DNA of 64,000 nt, taken from contig NZ_LDJG01000017.1 of assembly GCF_001431425.1 (NCBI RefSeq), forward strand, positions 1 through 64,000, in the 5' to 3' direction. Each line of letters opens with the position of its first letter. Position 1 is the first letter of the stretch. This document shows positions 56,073-64,000 of this stretch, one piece after another. A model generated the notes under the pieces. That model did not search any database. It saw nothing but the letters and a program-made list of their open reading frames with translations, and was not told where the DNA came from. Made by a program: the position numbers and the translations under genes. Source of the DNA: Stenotrophomonas nitritireducens. Lineage in GTDB: Bacteria > Pseudomonadota > Gammaproteobacteria > Xanthomonadales > Xanthomonadaceae.

Positions 56073-56214
56073 GCGGACATACTATTGGAAGTTGTAGGGA
56101 GTTGAATTGATCAAGGTCAGTTTCCAGGATGAATTGATGCGTCTGGACGGCGCCTTGGCCCGAACCGGCACCCGCTGCAAATCCACCGGCAAGGGCGGGC
56201 ACCGCACGTGGTTG

Positions 56215-56856
56215 TCATGCTTTACGCGCCTCGGCAACTCGCAAGGCTCTAAGCTCAAATCGATCAGCTACAAGATTCGTCTGTCCCGAGAGTCGCTGCA
56301 GGTGCGTAATGACCTCGTAGGGGCCATCGGCTATTGGGCGCGTGCAGATTCCGCACTGGCTAGCGGTTTCGATGCGTGATCGCGAGGAAATCCCTACGCC
56401 ATATCCAGCTGCGACCCAGAGCAATAACATCTCAAAAGAACTGACATGCTGGACATTCGGCCTTTCCGTTGATGACATGGAGGACAGGTACTGGTCCAGC
56501 GAAGGAGAATATTCGGCCTTCCATCGAAACACGGAGTGCTCCTTAAGTTCGTCTATTCTGATTGACTGCTGCCGGAGCAGTGGGTATCGCAGCGGCGTGG
56601 CAAGAGCTGTCGCCTCGAACCAAATAGAAAGACTCTTCAGCGAAGAATCGCTCACCTGCTTCAGAGAAAGGCCGACGTCGAAGCGCCGTTTGTAGAGGCC
56701 CGTAATGAGATCGCTCGCCGTAACCTCATTAAATTCCATAGAAACTTCGGGCTCCTCCGCGCGCTGCAGGGCAAGCAATGCAGCTAGGTACGAAGAGGCC
56801 ACACCAGGCGCTATGGCGAGCCTGAGCTGTGGGCGTGGGCTGGTGGCGTCGTGCAT
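56215..56856 (-). CDS. LysR-like effector-binding domain protein without HTH
   Basis: The 213-residue product is a LysR substrate-binding domain alone: PQLRLAIAPGVASSYLAALLALQRAEEPEVSM begins it, and DLITGLYKRRFDVGLSL and WVAAGYGVGISSRS are typical core strands. There is no DNA-binding region. The frame is open to 56961, but that start would include the AT-rich operator region and sit two bases from the divergent Xre start, so ATG 56856 is preferred. It is divergent from an Xre-type regulator; the two could form a split regulator. Low GC suggests acquisition. Confidence 0.7.
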   Translation of the reverse strand: MHDATSPRPQLRLAIAPGVASSYLAALLALQRAEEPEVSMEFNEVTASDLITGLYKRRFDVGLSLKQVSDSSLKSLSIWFEATALATPLRYPLLRQQSIRIDELKEHSVFRWKAEYSPSLDQYLSSMSSTERPNVQHVSSFEMLLLWVAAGYGVGISSRSRIETASQCGICTRPIADGPYEVITHLQRLSGQTNLVADRFELRALRVAEARKA

Positions 56857-56910
56857 GAGAGGCCCCAAGAAGCGATAAGACAAGGATGGAAAGTCTTCAT
56901 GATAGCTAGT

Positions 56911-56940
56911 TTGAGTTAAACTTAACGTGGTTAAATTGTT
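56911..56940. promoter_or_regulatory. AT-rich operator-like site between divergent regulators
   Basis: GTTAAA occurs at 56915-56920 and 56930-56935, and TTAAC (56922-56926) forms an inverted repeat with the first. The base composition is much lower in GC than around it. It lies between the LysR-like gene and the Xre gene. Confidence 0.4.
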
Positions 56941-56963
56941 TGGACTGTTCGACGCTTCCAAGG

Positions 56964-57269
56964 ATGGAGAAGCGAACTGTCCGACGAGGCCGTCCCCCAG
57001 GAACTACCACTTTCGACGCCGAGCCAGCGTTGGCATTCGGAGCGGCCGTTCGTGTCGCCCGCCTGACGCAAGGTGTTGCTCAGGAAGAACTGGCTGCGAA
57101 AGCAGGGATCGAGCGATCGCACATGGGCAAAATAGAGCGTGGGGAGCACATGCCCACTCTCGCTCTGATCTTAAGAATCGCCGCCGGACTCAAGCTCAGT
57201 GCTGCGGAACTCGTCAGCGCAGCCGAACGCAATCTTCGTGCCGCGGCGCACGATTCAGATAGGCATTGA
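56964..57269 (+). CDS. Xre/Cro-C1-family transcriptional regulator
   Basis: 101 residues with a basic N-terminal arm (KRTVRRGRPPGTTTF) and an HTH_3 domain (AAVRVARLTQGVAQEELAAKAGIERSHMGKIERGEHMPTL). The arm resembles an AT-hook (RGRPPG), fitting the AT-rich site next to its promoter. ATG 56964 is chosen, although a clear ribosome site is lacking; TTG 56940 is an alternative. It is divergent from the LysR-like effector protein and probably regulates it and/or copper genes. Confidence 0.85.
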   Translation: MEKRTVRRGRPPGTTTFDAEPALAFGAAVRVARLTQGVAQEELAAKAGIERSHMGKIERGEHMPTLALILRIAAGLKLSAAELVSAAERNLRAAAHDSDRH

Positions 57270-57273
57270 CGCT

Positions 57274-58164
57274 TTAGTCATCCGGAGGTCCTCGCAGACG
57301 TTCGATGAAGCGATCCAGCGAAACCGATGAGTTGCTGCTTTCTGGCCGAAGCAGATAGGTTGTGATTACCGCCGTGTCCTGCGCCAGAGGGCGAATCACC
57401 ACGTCCGGCCTCTGGCTGATGGGAATCTTGGTCGCCGTCATGAAACCAATCCCATAGCCTGCGCCGACGAGCGTTAGCATCATGTCCAGCGACGACACTT
57501 CTTCGACAACGTTGAGTCTGTGTTCCAGAACCTGTAGCAGCCGATTTAATTCTCGGCAGTAGCCTTCGCAGGCCAGTTTGTCGCACAGAACCAGTGGGTG
57601 ACCCTGAAGTTCGTTCAGCGGAACTTGCTTGTGCGCAAGAAGCGAGTGCCGCGCTGGCACGGCGATCACAATCGGGTCTCGCCAGATCGGTTCAGCCACG
57701 ATGCCTTCGCCAACATCCGCCGCGTGTGCAAATCCGATCGTGAAGTCGCCAGACCGTAGGCCCCGTATCTGCTCGGTCAGCGGTACCTCGGAGAGACGTA
57801 TCTCGACCTCGGGCTCTTCCGCGCGGCAACGAGCTAGGAACGCCGATAGTCGTGGGTCCATCGCACCATCGGAAATTGCAATGCGCAGGCTGCCCCTCAG
57901 GCCCGCGGCAATGGCTCTGGCATTTTCACGCGCTTGCTCCAGGACAGTGAAGAGTCGGCGGGTGTCCTGCAAGAATGCCGCCCCCGCCACGGTCAGCCGT
58001 GTGCCCCTGCGGTCGCGGTCAAACAGCGTGACCCCAAGCTCATCTTCCAATTCCTTGATCGCGCGAGACAAGGGGGGTTGCTCTATATGCAGCCTCTCGG
58101 CCGCCCGCGTGAAATGCAACTCCTCTGCCAAGACGACAAAGCATCGTAGATGACGCAACTCCAT
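57274..58164 (-). CDS. LysR-family transcriptional regulator
   Basis: The 296-residue protein has a complete winged HTH (ELRHLRCFVVLAEELHFTRAAERLHIEQPPLSRAIKELEDELG) and a substrate-binding domain with AEEPEVEIRLSEVPLTEQI and VGAGYGIGFM. It is a full-length CbnR/CatR-type LysR protein. The ATG at 58164 follows GAGGAG; TTG 58182 is an in-frame alternative. It ends 4 bases from the Xre gene (tail to tail). The target is unknown; copK, transcribed toward it from upstream, is a candidate neighbour. Confidence 0.92.
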   Translation of the reverse strand: MELRHLRCFVVLAEELHFTRAAERLHIEQPPLSRAIKELEDELGVTLFDRDRRGTRLTVAGAAFLQDTRRLFTVLEQARENARAIAAGLRGSLRIAISDGAMDPRLSAFLARCRAEEPEVEIRLSEVPLTEQIRGLRSGDFTIGFAHAADVGEGIVAEPIWRDPIVIAVPARHSLLAHKQVPLNELQGHPLVLCDKLACEGYCRELNRLLQVLEHRLNVVEEVSSLDMMLTLVGAGYGIGFMTATKIPISQRPDVVIRPLAQDTAVITTYLLRPESSNSSVSLDRFIERLRGPPDD

Positions 58165-58323
58165 AAATCGGGCTCCTCGCAAGTTCTCATTCGCGCCAGA
58201 TGTCCCGTGGACGAATCACGGTGGACGGGGAGGCTGGATCCATTTCAGGGAAGTTGATGCGCTTGACATCGCAAAAACTGGCACCTTGAGCGCTCGTGGT
58301 TGCTCGTGACGCGTCCCAAGCGC

Positions 58324-58344
58324 GCGCGCCCAATCGGGGCGCGC
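58324..58344. terminator. GC-rich hairpin between copK and lysR
   Basis: GCGCGCCC-N5-GGGCGCGC perfect 8-bp stem about 52 bases after the copK stop on the minus strand. There is no T-tract; it could end or protect the copper transcript. Nothing else is seen in 58165-58395. Confidence 0.45.
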
Positions 58345-58395
58345 GTCTCTGTCACACTGTGCAGAAGCTTTGAAAAGCACCGCACACCCGCGGCG

Positions 58396-58680
58396 TCATC
58401 CGCCGTGCTCTTTTTGTAGCAGCGACCCGAGGCGAGCGACTTCATTGCTGGTGATCGCGATGTTGCGCCCATCCTTCGTCGACACCGAAGCTCCGACATT
58501 GAGATAGACGGCGCGCCCGAAGCGGCTTTCCTGTGCCATCTTTCCGTCCTTGAAGATGTACAGCGTTCCCCCGTCAGCCAAGGGAACCATTTCCTTGGCT
58601 GCTTGGGCTGCTGCATGACCGGCGAAGGCTGGCACGGAGAGAGCGCTCAACAGGGCGGCAATGACAATTTGCGATTTCAT
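58396..58680 (-). CDS. copK: CopK-like periplasmic copper-binding protein
   Basis: 94 residues: signal peptide of about 20 (MKSQIVIAALLSALSVPAFA) and a mature domain with EMVPLADGGTLYIFKDGKMAQESRFGRAV and DGRNIAITSNEVARLGSLL, matching the pattern of CopK of Cupriavidus metallidurans, which binds Cu(I)/Cu(II) in the periplasm. A clear GGAG ribosome site precedes the ATG. It is the last gene of the minus-strand copper cluster; a hairpin with a T run lies just upstream. Confidence 0.85.
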   Translation of the reverse strand: MKSQIVIAALLSALSVPAFAGHAAAQAAKEMVPLADGGTLYIFKDGKMAQESRFGRAVYLNVGASVSTKDGRNIAITSNEVARLGSLLQKEHGG

Positions 58681-58698
58681 GATCGACTCCTTTGTAAA

Positions 58699-58725
58699 AA
58701 CGACGACAACTTGCGCCGCGTCGTT
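58699..58725 (-). terminator. Terminator-like hairpin just upstream of copK
   Basis: On the minus strand AACGACG-N13-CGTCGTT is followed by TTT and then the copK ribosome site. It could end the copC-copD message or act as an attenuator in front of copK. Confidence 0.5.
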
Positions 58726-58808
58726 AAATGTAGAAGCAGGCGGTCTACAGAGCGCTTACCCGTGCATTACATTCAATTCATGTGCTGTCATCTGCCGCCC
58801 ATGAAGGA

Positions 58809-59735
58809 CTAGGTTCCAGTGGGAGACAAGATGCCAAGCCATGCAACGCTCGCCAGAACCAAAACGGCCAAGGTCGCCTCCGTGAACAGACTCTGTCTAA
58901 GCTTGATGACTGCCTGTGCGCGATTGCCTGCCTTCAAAGCAGCCTCCAGGCTCGGGCTCAACCGATACCGATTGGCAGCAGCCAACGCCAGCATGCCTGC
59001 GAAAAGCAAGAGCTTTACCATCAGCAGCCGGCCATACAGCGTCGAGATGAGCGGATCAAACGATGGTCCGGCGATCAACAGGTAATTGAGAATTCCACTC
59101 ACGACGAGTGCAGCCACGATCGCTGTACCTATGCGAGCAAAGCCATTCGACGTCCGACTGAGGACCGCTACCGGGTCTTGCGCGACATCCTGCTTGTGGG
59201 ATGCCAGCATCAAGAACGCCACCAATGCGCCCACCCAAGCGCCCGCTGCCCAGAGGTGCGTGATATCCGACGCAAGATGGATGTAGCCGCGAACGCCGTC
59301 GTCCATCGCGCCGTGGCCTGCCCACGCAAGGGTCGCCAGCGCCACGCCGGTGGAGAGCGCCATCACTGCAAATCGCAAGGTAGCGTTCAATTTCAACATT
59401 GCGACGAGCACACACACCAACAGCGCGAGGATGCGAATGCACCAGGCGATGCCCATGTGCGTGCCCGTAATGAGCATGTCGAAGACGTGCGTTGACAGCT
59501 CCGCGTAGCTCTGGGCACCGGACATGGCCTTGGCCATGACCGTCATGCCCCACATCGACAGGGCAATGCCGATGGCAGCGGATGCGCCAATGAGGACGCG
59601 ATAGCGGCGCGAGATCGTCGAGGATCGCTCGTCGTTGCCCAAAGCATAGAGACCGAACATGGCGACGCCAAACGCCGCCGCCAGGTCCAGATACAGCGCC
59701 AGGCGCAGGACGATGGTCAACCAATCCCCGGCCAT
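58809..59735 (-). CDS. copD: Copper resistance protein CopD
   Basis: 308 residues with about eight transmembrane helices and the CopD domain in the C-terminal half (HLWAAGAWVGALVAFLML with conserved His, NRYRLSPSLEAALKAGNRAQAVIKLRQSLFTEATLAVLVL). CopD is an inner-membrane protein thought to move copper between periplasm and cytoplasm together with CopC, which lies four bases upstream. Confidence 0.93.
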   Translation of the reverse strand: MAGDWLTIVLRLALYLDLAAAFGVAMFGLYALGNDERSSTISRRYRVLIGASAAIGIALSMWGMTVMAKAMSGAQSYAELSTHVFDMLITGTHMGIAWCIRILALLVCVLVAMLKLNATLRFAVMALSTGVALATLAWAGHGAMDDGVRGYIHLASDITHLWAAGAWVGALVAFLMLASHKQDVAQDPVAVLSRTSNGFARIGTAIVAALVVSGILNYLLIAGPSFDPLISTLYGRLLMVKLLLFAGMLALAAANRYRLSPSLEAALKAGNRAQAVIKLRQSLFTEATLAVLVLASVAWLGILSPTGT

Positions 59736-59739
59736 GGGC

Positions 59740-60126
59740 TTACTTCACCTTGAAGGTGACGTTACCCGTGATCGGATGCGTGTCCGAGGAGACGGCACGC
59801 CATTCGACGCGATAGTCACCGGGCTGGAGCGCCTGTGCCGGCGTGATGACCATGGTCTTGCCGTCGCCGGCAGCCGCGACGCTGGCGTTGATCTTCATCG
59901 GGCCATGGCTCGCCATTCCCGGCATGCCAGTCATGACAAGGCTCGCGGCGGAGAACTGCGGCACCAGCGTCTCGGAGAACTTCAGTTCGATGGTGGCTGG
60001 CGCAGAAACCTGCGACTTGTCGGCCGGCGTTGAAGACACCAGCGAAGGATGCGCGAATGCGGCGGTGGCGAACAGACCAGCAGCGATCGGCGCGACGAGC
60101 TTGGCGATGAAATGTGAACGGGTCAT
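59740..60126 (-). CDS. copC: Periplasmic copper-binding protein CopC
   Basis: 128 residues: signal peptide ending AAFA, and the mature protein starts with His (HPSLVSSTPADKSQV), the expected Cu(II) ligand of CopC. A Met-rich strand (MTGMPGMASHGPM) could bind Cu(I), and YRVEWRAVSSDTHPITG is the conserved C-terminal segment. The ATG at 60126 gives a normal signal peptide; the frame extends 72 bases further upstream without support. TTGCA-N4-TGCAA lies at 60185-60198, in its leader. Confidence 0.95.
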   Translation of the reverse strand: MTRSHFIAKLVAPIAAGLFATAAFAHPSLVSSTPADKSQVSAPATIELKFSETLVPQFSAASLVMTGMPGMASHGPMKINASVAAAGDGKTMVITPAQALQPGDYRVEWRAVSSDTHPITGNVTFKVK

Positions 60127-60267
60127 AGAAGTTTCTACCTGGATGTGTGAGGTGTGGTTTAAGAACGAAATGCCGAGATAAGGCTTGCACCTTTGCAACG
60201 GCGTGGAACGAAAGAAACGGTTTGCTGGGCGATAGCAGGCTCCTGTAGTTTCAGAAAGAAAATCCGG

Positions 60268-62748
60268 TCACAGTCGGCTCGCTCTCAGGCGCAAGGCGTT
60301 GCCAACGACCGACGCCGAACTCAGGCTCATCGCCAATGCTGCGATCAGCGGCGACAGCAGCCAGCCCGTGAGGGGATAGAGAACCCCGGCGGCGATGGGG
60401 ATGCCCAGCGCGTTGTAGAGGAAGGCGAACATGAGGTTCTGCTTCATGTTGCGCACGGTACTCACCGAGAGCGTGCGAGCGACAGCGATGCCACGCAGGT
60501 CACCCTTGACCAGCGTGACCTGGGCGCTGTTCATCGCCACGTCGGTTCCCGTTCCCATGGCGATGCCCACGTCTGCCTTCGCCAAGGCCGGCGCGTCGTT
60601 GATGCCGTCTCCGGCCATGGCGACGATGCGTCCTTCTTTCTGCAGTCGCTCGATCAACATGAGCTTGTCCGCCGGCTTGACCTCACCATGCACCTCGTCG
60701 ATGCCTAGGCGTGCACCGACGGCTTTGGCGGTGGTCTGCCCGTCCCCGGTGGCCATGATGACCCGCAGGCCCGCAGCCTTCAACGCGGCCAGGGCCTCGG
60801 GGGTGCTGCCCTTGACCGGATCGGACACGGCGAGCAAGCCCGCGAGCTGCCCGTCCACCGCCAGGTACATGACGCTGGCCCCTTCGCCGCGCAGAGCTTC
60901 GGCCTGGGGTACGAGCGGTTCCACCGATACGCCAGACTGTTCCATCAGCACTGTGTTGCCCAACGCCAGTTGCCGGTGCTCAACCTTTCCGCGCACGCCG
61001 ATGCCGGTTCCCGATTCAAAGCTCTGAGGCTTCACGAGTTGGAGGCCCTGGGCACGCGCGGCCTGCACGATGGCGTCGGCCAGGGGGTGTTCACTGCCCT
61101 GGTCCAGGCTGGCCGCAAGACGCAGCACCTCATCGTTCGTAAAGCCGGGGGCTGCGACGACCTGATCGAAAGCAGGTCGGCCTTCGGTCAGGGTTCCTGT
61201 CTTGTCGATGACGAGGGTATCGACCTTGCGAAGATTCTCGATCGCCGCGGCATCGCGGAACAGCACGCCCTGCGTGGCGCCACGGCCCGTTGCGACCATG
61301 ATCGACATCGGCGTGGCCAGACCCAGCGCGCACGGGCAGGCGATGATCAGGACGGCCACCGCATTGATCAGTCCATAGACCCAGGTGGGCTGTGGCCCGA
61401 AGAATCCCCATACAAGGAGCGTCGTTACCGCAATGGCGACGACGGCCATCACGAAGTAGCCGGCAACGACATCGGCCATGCGTTGCATCGGTGCCTTGGA
61501 ACGCTGCGCCTGGGCGACCATCTGGACGATCTGCGATAGAACGGTGTCCGAGCCGATCCGCTCCGAACGCATGACCAGCGCGCCGCTGGTGTTGAGTGTG
61601 GCCCCGATGACCTTGTCGCCCACGCGCTTGCTGACGGGCAGCGGTTCGCCGGTCAGCATGGATTCGTCAATCGAGCTGCTGCCCTCGTGCACGATGCCAT
61701 CCACCGGCACCTTCTCGCCGGGTCGGATGCGCAGCAGGTCGCCGACGTGCACATGGCTGAGTGGCACGTCTTCCTCGCTGCCGTCCGCATTGATGCGCCG
61801 CGCCGTCTTGGGTGCCAGCCCCAGCAGCGACTTGATGGCTGCCGAAGTCTGGGAGCGGGCCTTGAGTTCCAGCACCTGGCCGAGCAGTGTCAGCGAGATG
61901 ATGACGGCGGCGGCCTCGAAATACACGCCGACCCGTCCCATGGACATGAAGGAAGCTGGAAACACTTCCGGCGCAACGGTTGCCACAACGCTGTAGATGA
62001 ATGCCGCACCCGTTCCCAGGCCGATCAGTGTCCACATGTTCGGGCTGCGGTTGACCACGGACAGCCAGCCGCGGGAGAAGAAGGGCCAGCCGGCCCACAG
62101 CACGATCGGCAACGACAGCACCAACTCGACCCAGCTCTGTGTAGCCATGTCCATCAGGTGCAGCCGCTCGCCCAGCATCGCCAGCGCCAAGACCACGAGC
62201 GTCAGCGGCAAGGTCCACCAGAAGCGACGCGAGAAGTCACGCAACTCCGGGTTGTCGTCATCGAGGTCGGGCAGCAGAGGCTCCAGCGTCATCCCGCACT
62301 TGGGGCAGGTTCCCGGATGATCCTGGCGGATCTCCGGGTGCATCGGGCAGGTGTAGATGGTTCCGGGCGCGGTTGGCGATGCCGCCGGGGCCGGTGAAAC
62401 TGCGGTGCTGGCATGGTGATGCGGTGCATGGCCGCTGCCTGTGCCTATGCCCGCGTCACCGCTGGCATATCGCGCCGGATCGGCGTCGAATTTGGCCTTG
62501 CATCCGGTGCTGCAAAACAAGTACGTGTTCCCCAAGTGCGTGGAACGGTGCTCCGACGCCGCCGTGACCGCCATGCCACACACCGGATCTCGCGTCGCGG
62601 CATCGGGCTGCGTGTGGCTTGAGGACCCGCCCGCGTCGTCACTTCCAGCATGGCTGGCGTGATGGTGGTGCGTATGCGGGCCGGACGTTGTGGCACCCGC
62701 CGCCATGCCTGCGTGCTCATGTCCTGAAGACTTGCTGGGTGAATTCAT
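60268..62748 (-). CDS. Copper-translocating P1B-type ATPase with YHS and heavy-metal-binding domains
   Basis: The 826-residue pump exports Cu+ from the cytoplasm. The N-terminus replaces the usual CxxC HMA domain: a His-rich leader ([11 protein letters not shown]), a YHS domain (about 52-95, DPVCGMAVT), a second His cluster and a heavy-metal-binding domain (131-157, [22 protein letters not shown]). The core has the actuator TGE (367-369), the membrane CPC (471-473), the phosphorylation site D515 in DKTGT, SEHPLA and [10 protein letters not shown]. This layout matches CopF/CtpA-like ATPases of copper islands. The gene lies 141 bases upstream of copC. Confidence 0.95.
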   Translation of the reverse strand: MNSPSKSSGHEHAGMAAGATTSGPHTHHHHASHAGSDDAGGSSSHTQPDAATRDPVCGMAVTAASEHRSTHLGNTYLFCSTGCKAKFDADPARYASGDAGIGTGSGHAPHHHASTAVSPAPAASPTAPGTIYTCPMHPEIRQDHPGTCPKCGMTLEPLLPDLDDDNPELRDFSRRFWWTLPLTLVVLALAMLGERLHLMDMATQSWVELVLSLPIVLWAGWPFFSRGWLSVVNRSPNMWTLIGLGTGAAFIYSVVATVAPEVFPASFMSMGRVGVYFEAAAVIISLTLLGQVLELKARSQTSAAIKSLLGLAPKTARRINADGSEEDVPLSHVHVGDLLRIRPGEKVPVDGIVHEGSSSIDESMLTGEPLPVSKRVGDKVIGATLNTSGALVMRSERIGSDTVLSQIVQMVAQAQRSKAPMQRMADVVAGYFVMAVVAIAVTTLLVWGFFGPQPTWVYGLINAVAVLIIACPCALGLATPMSIMVATGRGATQGVLFRDAAAIENLRKVDTLVIDKTGTLTEGRPAFDQVVAAPGFTNDEVLRLAASLDQGSEHPLADAIVQAARAQGLQLVKPQSFESGTGIGVRGKVEHRQLALGNTVLMEQSGVSVEPLVPQAEALRGEGASVMYLAVDGQLAGLLAVSDPVKGSTPEALAALKAAGLRVIMATGDGQTTAKAVGARLGIDEVHGEVKPADKLMLIERLQKEGRIVAMAGDGINDAPALAKADVGIAMGTGTDVAMNSAQVTLVKGDLRGIAVARTLSVSTVRNMKQNLMFAFLYNALGIPIAAGVLYPLTGWLLSPLIAALAMSLSSASVVGNALRLRASRL

Positions 62749-62861
62749 AGTGACAAGTGCCCTCCGCCGTTAACCTTTGGTGTCTGGTGATCGCAGCAGG
62801 CCGCAGGCGCGCAAGGAGACAAGCGCGGCGTCGCGTGCTCGCACGGTGCGAGTGCCTCGAC

Positions 62862-63134
62862 TCATTGCTTCTGCTCCTTGGAGGCTGCGGCACCTTCCTT
62901 ACCCTGACGCGCGGCATGATCGTGTCCGCCGTGGCCGTGACCACGGTGCATGAACAGGTGCATCAGCGGACAAGCCGCCAGCAGCAGGAAGGGGAGATAG
63001 CCGGCAACATGTGCCGTATGCTCCTTGAGCAGGAAATACGCGGCGACAGCGGCGATGATGAGGAACGCCACGCCGTAGCGCGATCGCCAGAACCGGGGGC
63101 GATCGCTGGGGGTCTGTGTGTGCTGATGCTGCAT
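62862..63134 (-). CDS. DUF2933 small membrane protein
   Basis: 90 residues with two hydrophobic segments (about 20-36 and 43-58) and a His-rich tail (HLFMHRGHGHGGHDHAA). This is the DUF2933 pattern, common in copper and mercury islands. The His tail suggests metal binding at the membrane. It lies 113 bases upstream of the ATPase. Function is not established. Confidence 0.85.
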   Translation of the reverse strand: MQHQHTQTPSDRPRFWRSRYGVAFLIIAAVAAYFLLKEHTAHVAGYLPFLLLAACPLMHLFMHRGHGHGGHDHAARQGKEGAAASKEQKQ

Positions 63135-63167
63135 GGCATATCTCCACGGAGAAGGGTTGATGGATGG

Positions 63168-63653
63168 TCAGCGATGCGACTGATAGACCGTGCTGCTACC
63201 GTTTTTCCCAATCAGCAGCACGTCGTAGGCGTCCTTGCGTCCACCATAGGCCGGACCATCCATGCCGGGCGAACCGACCGGCATGCCGGGCGCCGCGAGG
63301 CCGATGGCCTGCGGGGCTTCGCGCAGCAAGCGTTGAATGTCCGAGGCAGGCACATGACCCTCGATGGCATAGCCGCCGATCTGCGCCGTGTGGCAAGAAC
63401 CGTACTTCTGCGGGATGCCCAGCCGCGTGCGCGCTGCGGTGTTCCCGGTGTCGAGAACCTGCACATCGAAGCCTGCGCCTTGCAGGTGTGAGACCCAGTC
63501 CTTGCAGCATCCGCAGCTCGGGTCCTTCCAGACCTTGGCAATCGGTCGGCTCTGCGCCAGGCTCGGTCCTGCGAGTGCCATCACCAACAAGCCAGCGATC
63601 AATGCCTGGCGTCTCGGCACTTTGCCCTGGCTTCTGTCGTAGTGCATGTTCAT
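63168..63653 (-). CDS. DUF411 metal-binding exported protein
   Basis: 161 residues; signal-like N-terminus with PRRQ before the hydrophobic stretch, then the DUF411 domain: VWKDPSCGCCKDWVSHLQGAGFDVQVLD, GSCHTAQIGGYAIEGHVPASDIQRLL and PGMPVGSPGM. The CGCC motif probably binds copper. Family members occur in cop and sil loci. The ATG follows GAGAGG. It is 37 bases upstream of nothing but the copB end, so it is likely in the same operon. Confidence 0.9.
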   Translation of the reverse strand: MNMHYDRSQGKVPRRQALIAGLLVMALAGPSLAQSRPIAKVWKDPSCGCCKDWVSHLQGAGFDVQVLDTGNTAARTRLGIPQKYGSCHTAQIGGYAIEGHVPASDIQRLLREAPQAIGLAAPGMPVGSPGMDGPAYGGRKDAYDVLLIGKNGSSTVYQSHR

Positions 63654-63690
63654 GGATCGCCTCTCATCAGATGATCAAACCCGCTAGGTT

Positions 63691-64000
63691 CTAGAACCAG
63701 AATCGCACGCCAGCCACCCAGCGCGTCTGCTGCGCACGGCCGCCTTCGGCACGCACATAGTCCGCGGTGCGTCCGAAGCTGCCCGCCCGTTCCACGCCGA
63801 TATAGGGGGCGAACTGGCGACTGAATTCATAGCGCAGGCGCAAGCCAGCAGACGCTTCGGCCAGGCCCTTGCCGATACCGCGTTCCGGGTCGTCCTTGCC
63901 ATAAAACTGCAACTCGGCGCGAGGCTCCAGAATCAGTCGCTGGGTCAGCAGCAGCTCGTAGCTGCCTTCGACACGCAGCGCCGTACGTCCACCACTTCCC
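63691..64000 (-). CDS. copB: Copper resistance protein CopB, C-terminal part
   Basis: The minus strand is open from the window edge to a stop at 63691-63693, giving 102 residues of alternating beta-strand pattern ending ...RTADYVRAEGGRAQQTRWVAGVRFWF, the C-terminal aromatic typical of outer-membrane barrels. EGSYELLLTQRLILEPRAEL and RLRYEFSRQFAPYIGVE match CopB/PcoB. CopB is an outer-membrane barrel of periplasmic copper resistance. The N-terminal Met/His-rich part and copA are outside the window. Confidence 0.88.
   Translation of the reverse strand, partial: GSGGRTALRVEGSYELLLTQRLILEPRAELQFYGKDDPERGIGKGLAEASAGLRLRYEFSRQFAPYIGVERAGSFGRTADYVRAEGGRAQQTRWVAGVRFWF

Noticed and set aside
56107..56379. 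90-codon plus-strand frame
   Set aside because: Mostly antisense to the LysR-like gene, no conserved motif or ribosome site.
58765..58800. Possible CopR box near GCATTACATTCAATTCATGTGC
   Set aside because: Halves do not match as an inverted repeat when compared base by base; not reported as an operator.

Overview
This window is high-GC gammaproteobacterial chromosome. Protein sequences, gene order (trpB-trpA-accD, tpiA-secG-tRNA-Leu-nuoA..N, tRNA-fMet-rimP-nusA-infB-rbfA-truB-rpsO-pnp, comEC-exbBD-msbA-lpxK-kdsB) and GTAG-type REP repeats all point to the Xanthomonadaceae, most like Stenotrophomonas or a close relative. Genus is inferred from recalled family features, not from a search.

Positions 1-49462 are conserved core. 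A truncated LysR-type gene faces trpB across a spacer carrying 119-bp tandem repeats and a CATGTG-N11-CACATG dyad. trpB, a small lipoprotein gene and trpA follow, then a membrane acyltransferase, convergent ogt, accD and glmM. A minus-strand glycosyltransferase/polysaccharide-deacetylase pair and a plus-strand Fe(II)/2-oxoglutarate-type oxygenase come next. tpiA, secG and tRNA-Leu(GAG) lead into a complete 14-gene complex I operon (nuoA-nuoN). A short, heavily structured spacer, initiator tRNA and the translation/RNA cluster rimP-nusA-infB-rbfA-truB-rpsO-pnp follow. After a REP cluster come comEC, an ExbB/ExbD pair, msbA, lpxK, kdsB, a low-molecular-weight phosphatase, a thioredoxin/NHL protein, uvrC, pgsA and tRNA-Gly(GCC).

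From tRNA-Gly onward the window enters a genomic island. A P4-type tyrosine recombinase sits directly behind the tRNA and has a ~200-residue C-terminal extension that looks like a DUF2384 (Xre/MbcA/ParS-type) domain. Three bases after its stop codon is an intact IS21-family element (istA/istB, flanked by GACG). On its far side lies a 41-codon remnant of a cusB-like gene, followed upstream by an intact cusC-like outer-membrane channel and a Cys/Met/His-rich exported protein.

The rest of the island is mainly copper resistance, on the minus strand: the end of a copB-like gene at the right edge, a DUF411 protein, a DUF2933 protein, a Cu+ P1B-ATPase with YHS and heavy-metal-binding N-terminal domains, copC, copD and copK. 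Between copK and the cusC remnant operon are a complete LysR regulator and a divergent pair made of an Xre-family regulator and a LysR-like effector-binding protein lacking its HTH. The locus combines periplasmic copper binding (CopK, CopC, DUF411), inner-membrane transport (P-ATPase, CopD) and outer-membrane steps (CopB). The RND branch (Cus) has been broken. The right end of the island and any copA/copRS genes are outside the window.
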